Part shown: piece by piece, positions 25,851 through 36,925 of the stretch
Numbering within the stretch: position 1 is the stretch's first letter
Layout: each line of letters starts with the position of its first letter
DNA from: Pseudomonas migulae
GTDB lineage: Bacteria > Pseudomonadota > Gammaproteobacteria > Pseudomonadales > Pseudomonadaceae
Length of the DNA stretch: 64,000 nucleotides
Assembly (NCBI RefSeq): GCF_024169315.1
Contig: NZ_JALJWR010000001.1
Location: 2,811,501-2,875,500, forward strand
Reading direction: 5' to 3'
Notes under the pieces: model-generated
Database searches by the model: none
What the model saw: only the letters and a program-made list of their open reading frames with translations
Told to the model about the DNA's origin: nothing
Position numbers and translations under genes: made by a program

Positions 25851-27125
25851 ATGCAGCAAGAGTTCAACGATCCGCTCTGGCGCACGGTGCTGTCGGGTGC
25901 ACAGATGCTGTTCGTGGCGTTCGGCGCGCTGGTGTTGATGCCGCTGATTACCGGCCTCGACCCGAACGTGGCGCTGTTCACGGCGGGTCTGGGGACGATT
26001 CTGTTCCAGATCGTCACCGGGCGTCAGGTGCCGGTATTCCTCGCGTCGAGCTTCGCCTTCATCACCCCGATCATTCTCGCCAAGGGCCAGTTCGGCCTCG
26101 CGGCGACCATGGGCGGCGTGATGGCGGCCGGTTTCGTCTACACCTTCCTCGGCCTCGCCGTGAAGATCAAAGGCACCGGTTTCATCGATCGCTTGCTGCC
26201 ACCGGTGGTGATTGGTCCGGTGATCATTTCGATCGGCCTGGCCATGGCGCCGATCGCCGCCAACATGGCGATGGGCAAGGCTGGCGACGGTAGCGAGCTG
26301 ATCCATTATCAGACAGCCATGCTGATCTCGATGCCAGCGCTGCTGACCACCCTGATCGTCGCGGTGTTCGGCAAAGGCATTTTCCGCCTGGTGCCGATCA
26401 TCTCCGGCGTGCTGGTGGGTTTTGCGATGGCGTTCTACTTCGGCGTGGTTGATACCGCAAAGATTGCCGCTGCACCGTGGTTTGCGATCCCGAACTTCAC
26501 CGCGCCGGAATTCAACTGGCAGGCGATTCTGTTCATTGTTCCGGTGGCATTGGCCCCGGCCATTGAGCACATCGGCGGTGTGATTGCCGTGGGTAGCGTG
26601 ACCGGTCGCGACTACCTGAAAAAGCCAGGCCTGCACCGCACGCTGCTCGGCGATGGCATTGCCACTACCGCAGCCGGTTTGTTCGGCGGTCCGCCCAATA
26701 CCACGTACGCCGAAGTGACGGGCGCGGTGATGCTGACCAAGAACTACAACCCGAAAATCATGACCTGGGCGGCGATCTTCGCCATCAGCCTGGCGTTCAT
26801 CGGCAAATTCGGTGCGCTGCTGCAAAGCATCCCGGTGCCCGTGATGGGCGGGATTCTGTGCCTGTTGTTCGGTTCGATTGCGGCGGTGGGGATGAACACG
26901 CTGATTCGCCACAAGATCGATCTGGGTGAAGCGCGCAACCTGGTGATTGTCTCGGTGACGCTGGTGTTCGGGATTGGCGGTGTGCTGGTCGGCACCGGCA
27001 CCGGCCCGGACGACTTTGGCCTCAAAGGCATCGCGCTGTGTGCGGTGGTGGCGATTGTGCTGAACCTGTTGCTGCCGGGCAATGACAGCTGGAAGCACAA
27101 GAAGGCGGACGAGCCGCTGATTTAG
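25851..27125 (+). CDS. uraA: Uracil permease (NCS2 family)
   Basis: 424 residues, about 14 membrane segments, NCS2/nucleobase-ascorbate transporter family. The conserved region around VALAPAIEHIGG (about residues 230-241) contains the substrate-binding Glu, and GLFGGPPNTTYAE (about 281-293) the second conserved helix. It imports uracil by proton symport. ATG 25851 lies directly after the upp stop, so the two are translationally linked. A REP pair follows its stop. Confidence 0.93.
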   Translation: MQQEFNDPLWRTVLSGAQMLFVAFGALVLMPLITGLDPNVALFTAGLGTILFQIVTGRQVPVFLASSFAFITPIILAKGQFGLAATMGGVMAAGFVYTFLGLAVKIKGTGFIDRLLPPVVIGPVIISIGLAMAPIAANMAMGKAGDGSELIHYQTAMLISMPALLTTLIVAVFGKGIFRLVPIISGVLVGFAMAFYFGVVDTAKIAAAPWFAIPNFTAPEFNWQAILFIVPVALAPAIEHIGGVIAVGSVTGRDYLKKPGLHRTLLGDGIATTAAGLFGGPPNTTYAEVTGAVMLTKNYNPKIMTWAAIFAISLAFIGKFGALLQSIPVPVMGGILCLLFGSIAAVGMNTLIRHKIDLGEARNLVIVSVTLVFGIGGVLVGTGTGPDDFGLKGIALCAVVAIVLNLLLPGNDSWKHKKADEPLI

Positions 27126-27142
27126 GCCGTTCTCAAGTACGC

Positions 27143-27208
27143 CATCGCGGGCAAGCCCGCTCCCACAGGATTTGCGCAAAACCTGTGGGAGCGGGCTTGC
27201 CCGCGATG
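27143..27208. repeat. Compact REP pair between uraA and hemH
   Basis: Nearly one perfect palindrome: CATCGCGGGCAAGCC... to ...GGCTTGCCCGCGATG with only about 16 bases in the middle. It ends 3 bases before the hemH stop codon and starts 17 bases after the uraA stop, and is probably used as a bidirectional mRNA end. Confidence 0.9.
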
Positions 27209-27211
27209 CTT

Positions 27212-28237
27212 TTAGAGCGCCAACGGCGCTCTTTCGCACAAAGTGTTCAACGCCTTGGCCCACTGCGGATCATCGTTGAGACACGGCACCAGCACCAACT
27301 CCTCTCCCCCCGCTTCGCGGAACAGTTCCTTCCCGCGATCACCGATTTCCTCAAGCGTCTCGATGCAATCGGCAACGAACGCCGGGCACATCACCAGCAC
27401 TTTCTTCACGCCCATGCCCGCCAGTTCATCGAGGCGCGCTTCGGTGTAGGGTTCGATCCATTTTGCCCGGCCCAATCGCGACTGAAACGACACAGACCAT
27501 TTGCCATCCGCCAGCCCCATGCGCTTGGCGAACTCCGACGCCGTGCGCAGACATTGCGCGCGGTAGCAGGTGGCCAACACCTGCGGCGAAGCATTCTTGC
27601 AGCAATCTTCATTCTTGAAGCAGTGCTGACCGGTCGGGTCCAGCTTCGTCAGGTGTCGCTCCGGCAGACCGTGGAAGCTCAACAGCAGATGATCATGATC
27701 CTGCTGCAAGTAAGGCCTGGCGCTGGCTACCAATGCATCGAGGTATTCCGGCTGATCGTAGAACGGCTCGAGAATCGAGAATTGCACGTCGAGCTGCTTT
27801 TCCCGCACGACCCGCCGGGCTTCCTCGATCACCGTGGTCACGGTGCTGTCGGCGAACTGTGGATAAAGCGGCGCGAGGGTAATTTTCTTGCAGCCCTGGG
27901 CAGCGAGCTGCAGCAGTTTCGATTCAATCGACGGCTCGCCGTAACGCATGGCCAGTTCTACCGGCCCGTGGGTCCACTGTGCGGTCATGGCCTGTTGCAA
28001 GCGACGGCTGAGCACCACCAGCGGCGAGCCCTCTTCCCACCAGATCGAGGCGTAGGCGTGGGCCGACTGCTCCGGACGCTTGATCAGAATCAGCGAGACC
28101 AGCAAGCGTCGCACCGGCCATGGCAGGTCGATCACATACGGGTCCATCAGAAATTGATTGAGGTAGCTGCGCACATCCGCCACCGAGGTGGAGGCAGGTG
28201 AACCCAGGTTGACCAGAAGCAACGCGTGATCGGTCAT
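27212..28237 (-). CDS. hemH: Ferrochelatase
   Basis: 341 residues. [10 protein letters not shown] at the N terminus, SFHGLPERH (about residues 190-198, catalytic His) and the conserved [15 protein letters not shown] (about 267-281) with its Glu are all present. It inserts Fe2+ into protoporphyrin IX, the last step of heme synthesis. The [12 protein letters not shown] stretch (about 210-221) has clustered cysteines, but I cannot tell whether an Fe-S cluster is bound. It lies 13 bases after the TIGR01777 gene on the same strand and is probably cotranscribed with it. The upstream region of that pair is shared with the light-response block. Confidence 0.94.
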   Translation of the reverse strand: MTDHALLLVNLGSPASTSVADVRSYLNQFLMDPYVIDLPWPVRRLLVSLILIKRPEQSAHAYASIWWEEGSPLVVLSRRLQQAMTAQWTHGPVELAMRYGEPSIESKLLQLAAQGCKKITLAPLYPQFADSTVTTVIEEARRVVREKQLDVQFSILEPFYDQPEYLDALVASARPYLQQDHDHLLLSFHGLPERHLTKLDPTGQHCFKNEDCCKNASPQVLATCYRAQCLRTASEFAKRMGLADGKWSVSFQSRLGRAKWIEPYTEARLDELAGMGVKKVLVMCPAFVADCIETLEEIGDRGKELFREAGGEELVLVPCLNDDPQWAKALNTLCERAPLAL

Positions 28238-28250
28238 GCAACGTCCTATT

Positions 28251-29153
28251 TCAAAGGCGGCTGGACAGGTCGTCCAGGGCCGCGCGCAAATCGGTGAACT
28301 GGAATGTGAAACCCGCTTCCAGCAAACGCGCCGGTACGGCTTTCTGGCCGCCCAGCAACAGCAATGACAACTCGCCCAGGCACACCTTCAATGCCAGGGC
28401 CGGCATGGGCATGAACGCCGGGCGATGCAGCACGCTGCCCAGCGTCTTGGCAAACTCACGATTGCGCACCGGTTTGGGCGCGCAGGCATTATAAGGACCG
28501 GCAGCGTCTTTCTGATGCAGAAGAAAATCAATCACGGCGATTTGATCCTTGATATGGATCCACGGCATCCACTGCCGACCATCGCCGAGAGGCCCGCCCA
28601 GCCCCAGTTTGAACGGCAGCAACAGCCGCGACAAAAAGCCGCCCTCGGCGGACAGCACCAACCCCGTGCGAATCAGGATCACGCGAATGCCCAAGGCCTC
28701 GGCACGCTGCGCGGTTTCTTCCCAGGCGATGCACAACTGGCTGGCGAAATCGTCGATCACGGGTGGAGATTCTTCAGTCAATTCCCGCTCGCCACCATCG
28801 CCGTACCAGCCCACGGCGGAACCCGAGATCAACACCTGCGGTTTCTGTTCGCGGGTTTCAAGCCAGGCCAGCAGCGTTTCGGTCAGGCTGATGCGACTGC
28901 TCCAGAGCAAGGCTTTGCGCTTGGTCGTCCAAGGCCGGTCGGCAATCGGTGCGCCCGCCAGGTTGATAATCGCGTCCACCGCTTCTTGCCCGAGGTCCTC
29001 CAGACGCGCGATACCACGAACGTCTGCACCGCAAATTTTTGCGACTTTTTCAGGCGTCCGACTCCAGACCGTCAGACGATGTCCCTGGCTCAACCAGTGT
29101 CGGCAGAGTTGACGTCCTATCAAACCAGTACCGCCGGTCAGCAATATGTGCAT
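28251..29153 (-). CDS. TIGR01777 family epimerase-like protein (YfcH type)
   Basis: 300 residues, extended short-chain dehydrogenase fold. Nucleotide-binding motif [18 protein letters not shown] at residues 3-20 and [15 protein letters not shown] (about 105-119) with its SxxxGWYG catalytic region. C-terminal DUF1731-type ending ([21 protein letters not shown]) is typical. Substrate is unknown; relatives are called sugar nucleotide epimerases by homology only. It begins 196 bases from the divergently transcribed oxidoreductase gene, whose promoter carries TGTACA boxes, so it may belong to the same regulon. Confidence 0.88.
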   Translation of the reverse strand: MHILLTGGTGLIGRQLCRHWLSQGHRLTVWSRTPEKVAKICGADVRGIARLEDLGQEAVDAIINLAGAPIADRPWTTKRKALLWSSRISLTETLLAWLETREQKPQVLISGSAVGWYGDGGERELTEESPPVIDDFASQLCIAWEETAQRAEALGIRVILIRTGLVLSAEGGFLSRLLLPFKLGLGGPLGDGRQWMPWIHIKDQIAVIDFLLHQKDAAGPYNACAPKPVRNREFAKTLGSVLHRPAFMPMPALALKVCLGELSLLLLGGQKAVPARLLEAGFTFQFTDLRAALDDLSSRL

Positions 29154-29274
29154 GACTTCTTCCTCGCGTGGCGTTTTACCCTGATCACTAGTCTATTTTT
29201 ATAAGCAGGGATCTTTGATATCGGGCAGGCTCTGTTGTTAACAATAGGCCAAGCTGTCAGAACGAGAACGCTAA

Positions 29275-30548
<1,274 letters not shown>

Positions 30549-30553
30549 TGACC

Positions 30554-30643
30554 TGTAGGAGCGAAGCTTGCTCGCGAACCAGGCGACGCGGTCTTTCAGG
30601 AAGAACAGGTTATCGTTCTTCGCCGGCAAGCCTTGCTCCTACA
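30554..30643. repeat. REP pair, partly diverged
   Basis: Inverted units at 30554-30580 and about 30618-30643; the middle (TCAGGAAGAACAGG... region) also contains GAAGAAC / GTTCTTC pairing. Confidence 0.75.
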
Positions 30644-30662
30644 GAAAACTTATACAAACAAT

Positions 30663-30725
30663 TTGACTTGTACACCTTTGAATCTATGATGAAGTACATG
30701 TTGTACAGAATAAACAATCTGTACA
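30663..30725 (+). promoter_or_regulatory. Strong sigma-70-like promoter with three TGTACA operator boxes
   Basis: TTGACT (30663-30668), 16 bases, TATGAT (30685-30690) form a near-consensus promoter. TGTACA is found at 30669-30674 (between -35 and -10), 30702-30707 and 30720-30725 (at and just after the expected start of transcription). A related GTACAT lies at 30694-30699. A repressor bound to these would block the promoter. It drives the DUF523/DUF1722, LitR-like, photolyase, SDR series, so the regulator would control its own synthesis. Confidence 0.7.
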
Positions 30726-30747
30726 GGTTCAGATTCGAGGTACTCCG

Positions 30748-31707
30748 ATGCTCCCTGCCAGCGTGAAACCGAAAATCGCTATCAGCGCCTGCCTGATGGG
30801 CGCCGAAGTGCGTTTCAACGGCGGTCACAAGGAGTCGCGGCTGTGCAGCCGCACCCTCACTGAATATTTCGATTTCGTCCCGGTATGCCCGGAGGTCGCG
30901 ATCGGACTCGGCATTCCTCGGCAACCCATCCGATTGGTCGGCGACGCTGATCACCCCGAAGCCGTCGGCACGGTTGACCCCGAACTCAACGTTACCCGGC
31001 CGCTGGCCGAGTACGGCGAAAAAATGGCCGTCGAACTGGGCGATATCTGCGGTTATATCTTCATGCAGAAATCGCCGTCGTGCGGCCTGGATCGGGTCAA
31101 GGTGTATCACGCCAATGGCGCACCGGTAGACGGCGGTGGCCGAGGCATCTACGCCCAGGCGTTCTGTGCACGGCATCCGGATCTGCCGGTGGAAGAAGAC
31201 GGTCGGCTCAATGACCCGGTGCTGCGGGAAAACTTCCTCACCCGCGTGTTCGCCTACAGCGCCTGGCAACAATTGCTGCAAGCGGGCCTGACTCGCCGCG
31301 GACTGACGGAATTTCATTCGCGCTATAAATACCTGCTGATGGCCCACAACCCGGTGCAATACAAAACGTTGGGTAATCTGCTGGGCAACATGGGCCAGAT
31401 CGACCCGAAAGAACTCGGCCCACGCTATTTCAGCGAACTGATGGCTGCCTTGAAGAAATGCGCCACCCGCCGCACCCACACCAATGTTCTGCAACACATC
31501 AGTGGTTACCTCAAACAGGTCATCAGTGCTGAAGACAAACAGGAAGTGCAGCACGTGATTGGCCAGTACCGGCATGGGATCGTGCCGCTGGTGGTGCCAT
31601 TGACGCTGCTCAAACACTACTTTCGCCAACACCCGGATCCGTACATTGCGCAACAGGTCTACCTGCAACCGCACCCGGAAAACCTCAGCCTGCGAAACGC
31701 GATCTAA
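30748..31707 (+). CDS. DUF523 and DUF1722 domain protein (YbgA-like)
   Basis: 319 residues. N-terminal DUF523 (about residues 8-155) has conserved cysteines in SACLMG (Cys15), FVPVCPE and KSPSCGLDRV. The C-terminal DUF1722 (about 185-305) includes FHSRYKYLLMAHNP and the all-helical remainder. The two domains are joined in one protein in Pseudomonas, and this gene type is very often next to photolyase genes, as here. The reaction is not known. First gene of the operon behind the TGTACA-controlled promoter, and its stop overlaps the next ATG by one base. Confidence 0.88.
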   Translation: MLPASVKPKIAISACLMGAEVRFNGGHKESRLCSRTLTEYFDFVPVCPEVAIGLGIPRQPIRLVGDADHPEAVGTVDPELNVTRPLAEYGEKMAVELGDICGYIFMQKSPSCGLDRVKVYHANGAPVDGGGRGIYAQAFCARHPDLPVEEDGRLNDPVLRENFLTRVFAYSAWQQLLQAGLTRRGLTEFHSRYKYLLMAHNPVQYKTLGNLLGNMGQIDPKELGPRYFSELMAALKKCATRRTHTNVLQHISGYLKQVISAEDKQEVQHVIGQYRHGIVPLVVPLTLLKHYFRQHPDPYIAQQVYLQPHPENLSLRNAI

Positions 31708-32648
31708 TGAAAACCCTGCTCGACACCAGTGCCACCGAAGACCTCGGCGCCGACTTCAAAAAAGCCCTCGACGAAGGCTGGCTGCCCATTCGTGAAGTGG
31801 CCCGGCAGACCGGCGTCAACGCCGTCACCTTGCGTGCCTGGGAACGGCGCTATGGCCTGATCGTGCCGCAACGCACGCCGAAAGGGCATCGGCTGTTCAG
31901 CGCTGAACACGTGCAGCGCATTTTGACGATCCTCACCTGGCTCAATCGCGGCGTGGCCGTCAGCCAGGTCAAGCAATTGCTCGACACGCCCCAGGCCTTT
32001 ACCGAGTCGATCGAAAACGACTGGCAGATTTTGCGCAAAACCTTGCTGCAAGCGGTCACGAACCTGAACGAGCGCACCCTTGATGACACGGTCAATCAGG
32101 CGATAGCCTTGTATCCGCCACGGACCTTGTGCGAACACTTGCTGATGCCGTTGCTGGCCGAACTGGAACTGCGCTGGCAAGGCCAGTTTGGCGCCCGGAT
32201 GGAGTGCGTATTTTTTCACTCCTGGTTACGCAGCAAATTCGGTGCGCGCATCTACCATAACAACCGTCAGTTGCGCACCGCACCGCTGCTGTTGATCAAT
32301 CAATCGGACCTGCCACTGGAACCGCATCTGTGGCTCACCGCCTGGCTGATCAGCAGCGCCGATTGCCCGGTGGAAGTATTCGATTGGCCACTGCCGGCGG
32401 GCGAACTCGCGCTGGCGGTCGATCACCTGCAAGCTCGCGGTGTACTGCTGTATTCCAGCAAAGCCATGAATTTGTCGCAGCTGCCGAAACTTTTGAATGG
32501 CGTCAGTTGCCCAAAAATGATCGCCGGACCAACGGTGTGCATTCACCACGCCGAGTTGTCCGCAAAAACTGCAGAAATCGCTGATCTGTTCCTGGCCGAA
32601 GACCCGCTATCGGCTCACCAGGATCTGGTTCAGCGCGGGCTTGTTTAA
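31707..32648 (+). CDS. MerR-family regulator, LitR-like (light-response type lacking a clear B12 motif)
   Basis: 313 residues. MerR helix-turn-helix at about residues 17-85 (LPIREVARQTGVNAVTLRAWERRYGL, then KGHRLFSAEHVQRI). The C-terminal part has the length and secondary-structure pattern of the B12-binding region of CarH/LitR. However, I do not see the DxHxxG cobalamin motif, nor a clear WxxxEH motif, which fits the class II LitR described in P. putida, which relies on a separate LOV-type photoreceptor. The ATG overlaps the preceding stop, and its own stop overlaps the photolyase start, so all are coupled. TGTACA boxes at both promoters are its likely targets. No LOV gene lies in this window. 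Confidence 0.82.
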   Translation: MKTLLDTSATEDLGADFKKALDEGWLPIREVARQTGVNAVTLRAWERRYGLIVPQRTPKGHRLFSAEHVQRILTILTWLNRGVAVSQVKQLLDTPQAFTESIENDWQILRKTLLQAVTNLNERTLDDTVNQAIALYPPRTLCEHLLMPLLAELELRWQGQFGARMECVFFHSWLRSKFGARIYHNNRQLRTAPLLLINQSDLPLEPHLWLTAWLISSADCPVEVFDWPLPAGELALAVDHLQARGVLLYSSKAMNLSQLPKLLNGVSCPKMIAGPTVCIHHAELSAKTAEIADLFLAEDPLSAHQDLVQRGLV

Positions 32649-34114
32649 TGATGGATGCGGACAAAACCATGCAATTGATCTGGCTGCGCAGCGACTTGCG
32701 CCTACATGACAACACGGCCCTTTCGGCCGCCGCGGCCCGCGGCCCGAGTGTGGCGGTGTATCTGCTGAGCCCGGAGCAATGGCAGGCGCATGACGACGCG
32801 CCGTGCAAAGTCGATTTCTGGCTGCGCAACCTGAGCGTATTGAGCCGCACGCTGGGCGAACTGAACATTCCCCTGTTGATCCGCACGGCCTCTCGCTGGG
32901 ATCAAGCACCGAAAGTGCTGCTCGATCTTTGCCTGCAATTGAACATCGACGCGGTGCACGTCAACGAGGAATACGGCGTTCATGAAAGCCGTCGTGACGC
33001 AGCGGTGGCCGAACGGCTGAACAGTAACGGCATCGCTTTGCACCGTTATCTCGACCAATTGCTGTTCAAGCCTGGCACCGTGCTGACCAAAACCGGTACC
33101 TATTTCCAGGTTTTCAGCCAGTTCCGCAAGGTCTGCTACGACCGTCTGCATCGCTCATTGCCGAGCCTGGTGAAAGCCCCCATGGCGCAGTCGCGACTGA
33201 GCATCGACAGCGATGAAATCCCCGCTACTATCGAAGGCTTCGAAACGCCCGGCGAAACCTTGCGCGCCCTCTGGCCCGCCGGTGAAGCCGAAGCCCGACG
33301 CCGCCTCGACACCTTCGCCGATGTGCAGATCGACTACTACAAAACCGAGCGGGACTTCCCGGCCAAGCCCGGGACCAGCCAGCTTTCGGCCTACCTCGCT
33401 GCCGGGGTCATCTCCCCGCGCCAGTGCCTGCACGCCGCACTGCAAAGCAATCAGGGCGAGTTCGAAAGCGGCAAGGTCGGCGCTGTCACCTGGATCAATG
33501 AATTGCTGTGGCGCGAGTTCTACAAACACATTCTGGTGGGGTATCCGCGCGTCTCGCGTCACCGCGCCTTTCGCCCGGAGACCGAAGCGCTGGCCTGGCG
33601 CGACGCCCCCGATGAACTGGCGGCCTGGCAAGAAGCGCGTACCGGACTGCCGATCATCGACGCCGCGATGCGCCAACTGCTCGAAACCGGCTGGATGCAC
33701 AACCGGCTGCGCATGGTGGTGGCGATGTTCCTGACGAAAAACCTGCTGATCGACTGGCGCGAAGGCGAACGGTTTTTCATGCGGCACCTGATTGATGGCG
33801 ACCTCGCGGCGAACAACGGCGGCTGGCAATGGAGTTCGTCCACCGGCACCGATTCGGCACCCTGGTTCCGCATTTTCAACCCGCTCAGCCAATCCGAAAA
33901 ATTCGACAGCGAAGGCTTGTTCATCAAGCATTGGCTGCCAGAGTTGGCCAGTCTGGATAAAAAGGACGTGCACAACCCGGCGAACCTTGGCGGCTTGTTC
34001 GGGGTGGCAGGTTATCCGTCGCCAATCGTCAATCTAAGTACGAGTCGCGCACGCGCGTTGGCGGCGTTCAAAAACCTGCCATCACGACAGGCCGCGGCAG
34101 AAAGCAATGAGTGA
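32648..34114 (+). CDS. phrB: Deoxyribodipyrimidine photolyase (CPD photolyase)
   Basis: 488 residues. The photolyase N-terminal domain is LIWLRSDLRLHDNTALSAAA (about residues 10-29). The FAD-binding C-terminal domain includes INELLWREFYKHIL, MHNRLRMVVAMFLTKNLL and NNGGWQWSSSTGTDSAPWFR (about 395-415). The enzyme splits cyclobutane pyrimidine dimers using blue light. Three possible starts exist (32648, 32651, 32669); the 32648 start overlaps the regulator stop, while 32669 gives the conventional MQLIWLRSDLR N terminus. Either way the gene is translationally coupled to the regulator. Confidence 0.93.
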   Translation: MMDADKTMQLIWLRSDLRLHDNTALSAAAARGPSVAVYLLSPEQWQAHDDAPCKVDFWLRNLSVLSRTLGELNIPLLIRTASRWDQAPKVLLDLCLQLNIDAVHVNEEYGVHESRRDAAVAERLNSNGIALHRYLDQLLFKPGTVLTKTGTYFQVFSQFRKVCYDRLHRSLPSLVKAPMAQSRLSIDSDEIPATIEGFETPGETLRALWPAGEAEARRRLDTFADVQIDYYKTERDFPAKPGTSQLSAYLAAGVISPRQCLHAALQSNQGEFESGKVGAVTWINELLWREFYKHILVGYPRVSRHRAFRPETEALAWRDAPDELAAWQEARTGLPIIDAAMRQLLETGWMHNRLRMVVAMFLTKNLLIDWREGERFFMRHLIDGDLAANNGGWQWSSSTGTDSAPWFRIFNPLSQSEKFDSEGLFIKHWLPELASLDKKDVHNPANLGGLFGVAGYPSPIVNLSTSRARALAAFKNLPSRQAAAESNE

Positions 34115-34192
34115 CTGCAACGTGCGGGCTCTGTTGGATGAATGTTTACCCGTATGGGGCCGGGCGAATGCCTGGTTGAAAAGGAGAACGGG

Positions 34193-34972
34193 ATGAGTTT
34201 TACAGCCTCACGACGATATTGGTTGACCGGCGCCGGCAGCGGCATTGGCGCCGCGCTGGCCGAGGAAATTCTGAAATCCGACGCGCAACTGGCCGTCAGC
34301 TCACGGTCGGTCGCCCCCCTGAAAATCCTGGCCCAACGCTATCCCGGGCAAGTACTGGTGATGGCCGGTGACCTGACCAACAGCCAGACCGTACGCGAAA
34401 TCGGCGAGCAAATCGCCAACCTCTGGGGCTCGCTGGATACGGTCATTCTCAACGCGGGGACCTGCGAATATGTAGACGCCCAACAGCTCGACTCATCGAT
34501 CATCGAGCACGTCGTGCGCACCAACCTGCTGGCGAGCAGTTACTGCATCGAAGCGGCCCTGCCTCTGTTGCGAGCCGGTATCGCGCCGCATCTGGTGGGC
34601 ATCGCCAGCTCGGTGACTTACCTGCCGCTGCCCCGGGCCGAGGCGCGGGGAGCATCGAAGCCAGGGCTGCGTTATCTGTTCGAAAGGTCGCGCATCGAGC
34701 TGGCGCCGCAAGGCATCGAAATCACCGTGGTCAGCCCTGGCGTGGTCAATTCGCCGACGGCGATCAACGATGTACCGGGGTCATTCAGCTGGCCGGTGGG
34801 CAAAGCCGCGCGACACGTCTTCACTGAGCTCGGGCACCGCCCACTTGAGATCGCTCTCCCGGCCCTGTTCATGGCAGAGCTCTGGCCACTGCCGAAAATG
34901 CCCAGCCGGGTGCAACTGGCCATCGGCAAACGCATTGTCCGCAGGAATCCACCGATCATGGATGTGCCCTGA
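34193..34972 (+). CDS. Short-chain dehydrogenase/reductase-like protein lacking the catalytic tyrosine
   Basis: 259 residues. Nucleotide-binding LTGAGSGIGAALAEE (about residues 11-25) and LNAGT (86-90) are intact. The catalytic Ser is at 139 (IASS) and Lys at 156, but the position of the catalytic Tyr (13 residues after the Ser, 4 before the Lys) is Arg152 (EARGASK). A Tyr at 143 is too close to take its place in a normal alignment. The protein may bind NAD(P)H without classical SDR catalysis. AAAGGAG precedes ATG 34193, only 78 bases after the photolyase, so it belongs to the light-response operon. Confidence 0.83.
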   Translation: MSFTASRRYWLTGAGSGIGAALAEEILKSDAQLAVSSRSVAPLKILAQRYPGQVLVMAGDLTNSQTVREIGEQIANLWGSLDTVILNAGTCEYVDAQQLDSSIIEHVVRTNLLASSYCIEAALPLLRAGIAPHLVGIASSVTYLPLPRAEARGASKPGLRYLFERSRIELAPQGIEITVVSPGVVNSPTAINDVPGSFSWPVGKAARHVFTELGHRPLEIALPALFMAELWPLPKMPSRVQLAIGKRIVRRNPPIMDVP

Positions 34973-35092
34973 ACATGACCTGATCCCAGGGCTGACCAAC
35001 GCATCATTTCGGTTGCTACTGGCCAGGTCGCCCGGCCGGGCGTCCGTCAGGCCTTTCACACAGCGCCGACCGACTGACTTACACTGCGCGCC

Positions 35093-35398
35093 ATGAAAAC
35101 CATTCCCCACACACAAATCGCCGAGCCGGCAGTCACCTGCTCGACCTGCGCAGCCTGCTGCTGCCAGCTCGAAGTCATGCTGATCACCGACACGGGTGTG
35201 CCCGAACGATTTATCGATACCGATGATTGGGGTGGGGAAGTCATGCTGCGTCTGGACGACGGCTGGTGCGCCGCGCTGGACCGCAACAGCATGATGTGCA
35301 CGATCTACGAGAAACGCCCGCTGATCTGCCGGGAGTTCGAGATGGGCGCACCGGAATGCATCGATGAGCGCCAGGGGATTACCACGGCGTATCGTTAG
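35093..35398 (+). CDS. YkgJ family cysteine-cluster protein
   Basis: 101 residues. Cysteines group as CSTCAACCC (about residues 16-24), then W-C-AAL, MMCTIY and LICREFE, the CxxCxxCC...C...C pattern of the YkgJ family, thought to bind zinc or an Fe-S cluster. Function unknown. It is on the same strand as the photolyase operon, 120 bases after the SDR stop; I see no terminator between them, so readthrough is possible. A REP pair follows its stop. Confidence 0.88.
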   Translation: MKTIPHTQIAEPAVTCSTCAACCCQLEVMLITDTGVPERFIDTDDWGGEVMLRLDDGWCAALDRNSMMCTIYEKRPLICREFEMGAPECIDERQGITTAYR

Positions 35399-35421
35399 TT
35401 TATAGATGTGTTGTCTGGTCT

Positions 35422-35493
35422 GACGCCTTCGCGGGCAAGCCTCGCTCCTACAAGTCACCGTTGTACCTGTAGGAGCGAGGCTTGCCCGCGAAG
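35422..35493. repeat. REP pair (REPIN), TGTAGGAGCGAGGCTTG type
   Basis: Inverted copies at 35422-35452 and 35468-35493 with a short spacer, between the converging YkgJ and pagL genes. Confidence 0.88.
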
Positions 35494-35502
35494 CTTTTAG
35501 CG

Positions 35503-36021
35503 TTACAACGGCATCGTGTAGTGCAGCGCGTAGCTCTCTACACCGTTGTTAGGGCTGCTGATACCGGCATTGGAATAGTGCGTCGCGCGAATCCCGACTT
35601 CATGTCCGCCCGCAAAGCGCAGGCCAAACCCGAACCGGTCTTCAAACTGGAAGGCACTGCCAAGTTGATTGTTTTCAACTTCGGTATTGGCAAACACCGC
35701 GACACCCACGCCCAACTCCACGTACGGCTTGACGTTCTGGCCGGCAAATTCGTAAACCAACACCGGCGAGAACGACAGGCTGTGATTGCTGGAGGCCTCA
35801 TCGCCCTCCCAGTAGGTGTAGGCGCCGCTCCAGTACCCGGTCAATCGACCGACATCACTCTGCAGCCAGCTCTTGTCCCAATCGAATTGCATGCCCAGCC
35901 GATAGGTCATGGTCGACTCGCTGGTCTGGCCGACCGCGAACTCCACGCCTGCCGCCTGTGCGGTAAAGCTTTGCCCCATCAGTGCGGCCGCAATCGCGGC
36001 CAAGCAGAATAGTCGCTTCAT
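35503..36021 (-). CDS. pagL: Lipid A 3-O-deacylase PagL
   Basis: 172 residues with a signal peptide (LAAIAAALMGQSFTAQA) and an 8-stranded beta-barrel pattern, so an outer-membrane enzyme. The catalytic triad is intact: His148 and Ser150 in ATHYSN, Glu162 in GVES. Their spacing (2 and 12) equals that of His126, Ser128, Glu140 in mature P. aeruginosa PagL. It removes the 3-O-linked acyl chain of lipid A. Two ATG codons occur; 36021 is chosen over 36030 because AAAGGA sits about 9 bases before it. Monocistronic. Confidence 0.9.
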   Translation of the reverse strand: MKRLFCLAAIAAALMGQSFTAQAAGVEFAVGQTSESTMTYRLGMQFDWDKSWLQSDVGRLTGYWSGAYTYWEGDEASSNHSLSFSPVLVYEFAGQNVKPYVELGVGVAVFANTEVENNQLGSAFQFEDRFGFGLRFAGGHEVGIRATHYSNAGISSPNNGVESYALHYTMPL

Positions 36022-36133
36022 TAGAAACATCCTTTTCCGAACGATTTCGTAAGGTTTTTTTGTTGCTCACCGCTATAGAAGTCGACGCTTAATCAGAAGT
36101 TCACCCAATTATTCGTTCTCCCCAGGATTTTGT

Positions 36134-36925
36134 TTATCCCTTGAAGCTTTGCACAACGCCAGCGGTATTCCACAGGATCGGCAAGATATTTCTGAAATGC
36201 TCCGGATCGGCACTCGTCCAGAACTGCGCAGCACGTGCAGGCCCCTCGGCGAGCAATTCGCGCTCGGCCAACAAACGCTGAAGTTGCCGCGCTACTGCGG
36301 CGCCGGTATCAATCAAAGTGATGTCCTCAGGGATCATCTGCTTAAGCATTGGCTTTAGGAAGGGATAATGCGTGCAGCCCAGAATTATCGTGTCGCAGCC
36401 GGCGGCGAGCAGCGGCCCGACATACCTGGCCAGCAACTCACGCAGGACGGGGCTGTGCAGATCGCCGTTTTCAATCAACTCCACCAGCCCCGGGCATGGC
36501 TGAGTGATCACCCGAACATCGGTGGCGAAGCGATCGAGTAGCGCGGCGAATTTGGCACTCTGCAAGGTGCCGGTGGTAGCGAGCACACCGACCACCCCGC
36601 TGCGGGTCGCGGCTGCAGCCGGCTTGACCGCAGGCTCCATGCCGACGATGGGCCACTCGGGATAATCGCGTCGCAAATCCGCAACGCCGGCAACCGTTGC
36701 TGTGTTGCAGGCCAGCACCAAGGCCTTGGCGCCCTGCTGCTGAAAAAATTCAGCCATTACGCTGCAACGCTGCTGGATGAATTCCGGGGATTTCTCGCCG
36801 TAGGGAATATTCCCGCAGTCGGCGAAGTACAGCAGTGTTTCGTTGGGCAGCAATCGCTGGATCTCGGCCAGCACCGAGAGTCCACCGACACCGGAGTCAA
36901 ACACGCCAATCGGCGCTTCACGCAT
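36134..36925 (-). CDS. murI: Glutamate racemase
   Basis: 263 residues. The two catalytic cysteines are in ACNTATVAG (about residue 71) and GCTHYPFL (about 179), and the N terminus [14 protein letters not shown] is diagnostic. It makes D-glutamate for peptidoglycan. ATG 36925 lies within the end of moeB (8-base overlap), so it is the last gene of the hemA-prfA-prmC-moeB-murI operon. An extension to 37000 is possible in frame but would overlap moeB needlessly. Confidence 0.94.
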   Translation of the reverse strand: MREAPIGVFDSGVGGLSVLAEIQRLLPNETLLYFADCGNIPYGEKSPEFIQQRCSVMAEFFQQQGAKALVLACNTATVAGVADLRRDYPEWPIVGMEPAVKPAAAATRSGVVGVLATTGTLQSAKFAALLDRFATDVRVITQPCPGLVELIENGDLHSPVLRELLARYVGPLLAAGCDTIILGCTHYPFLKPMLKQMIPEDITLIDTGAAVARQLQRLLAERELLAEGPARAAQFWTSADPEHFRNILPILWNTAGVVQSFKG

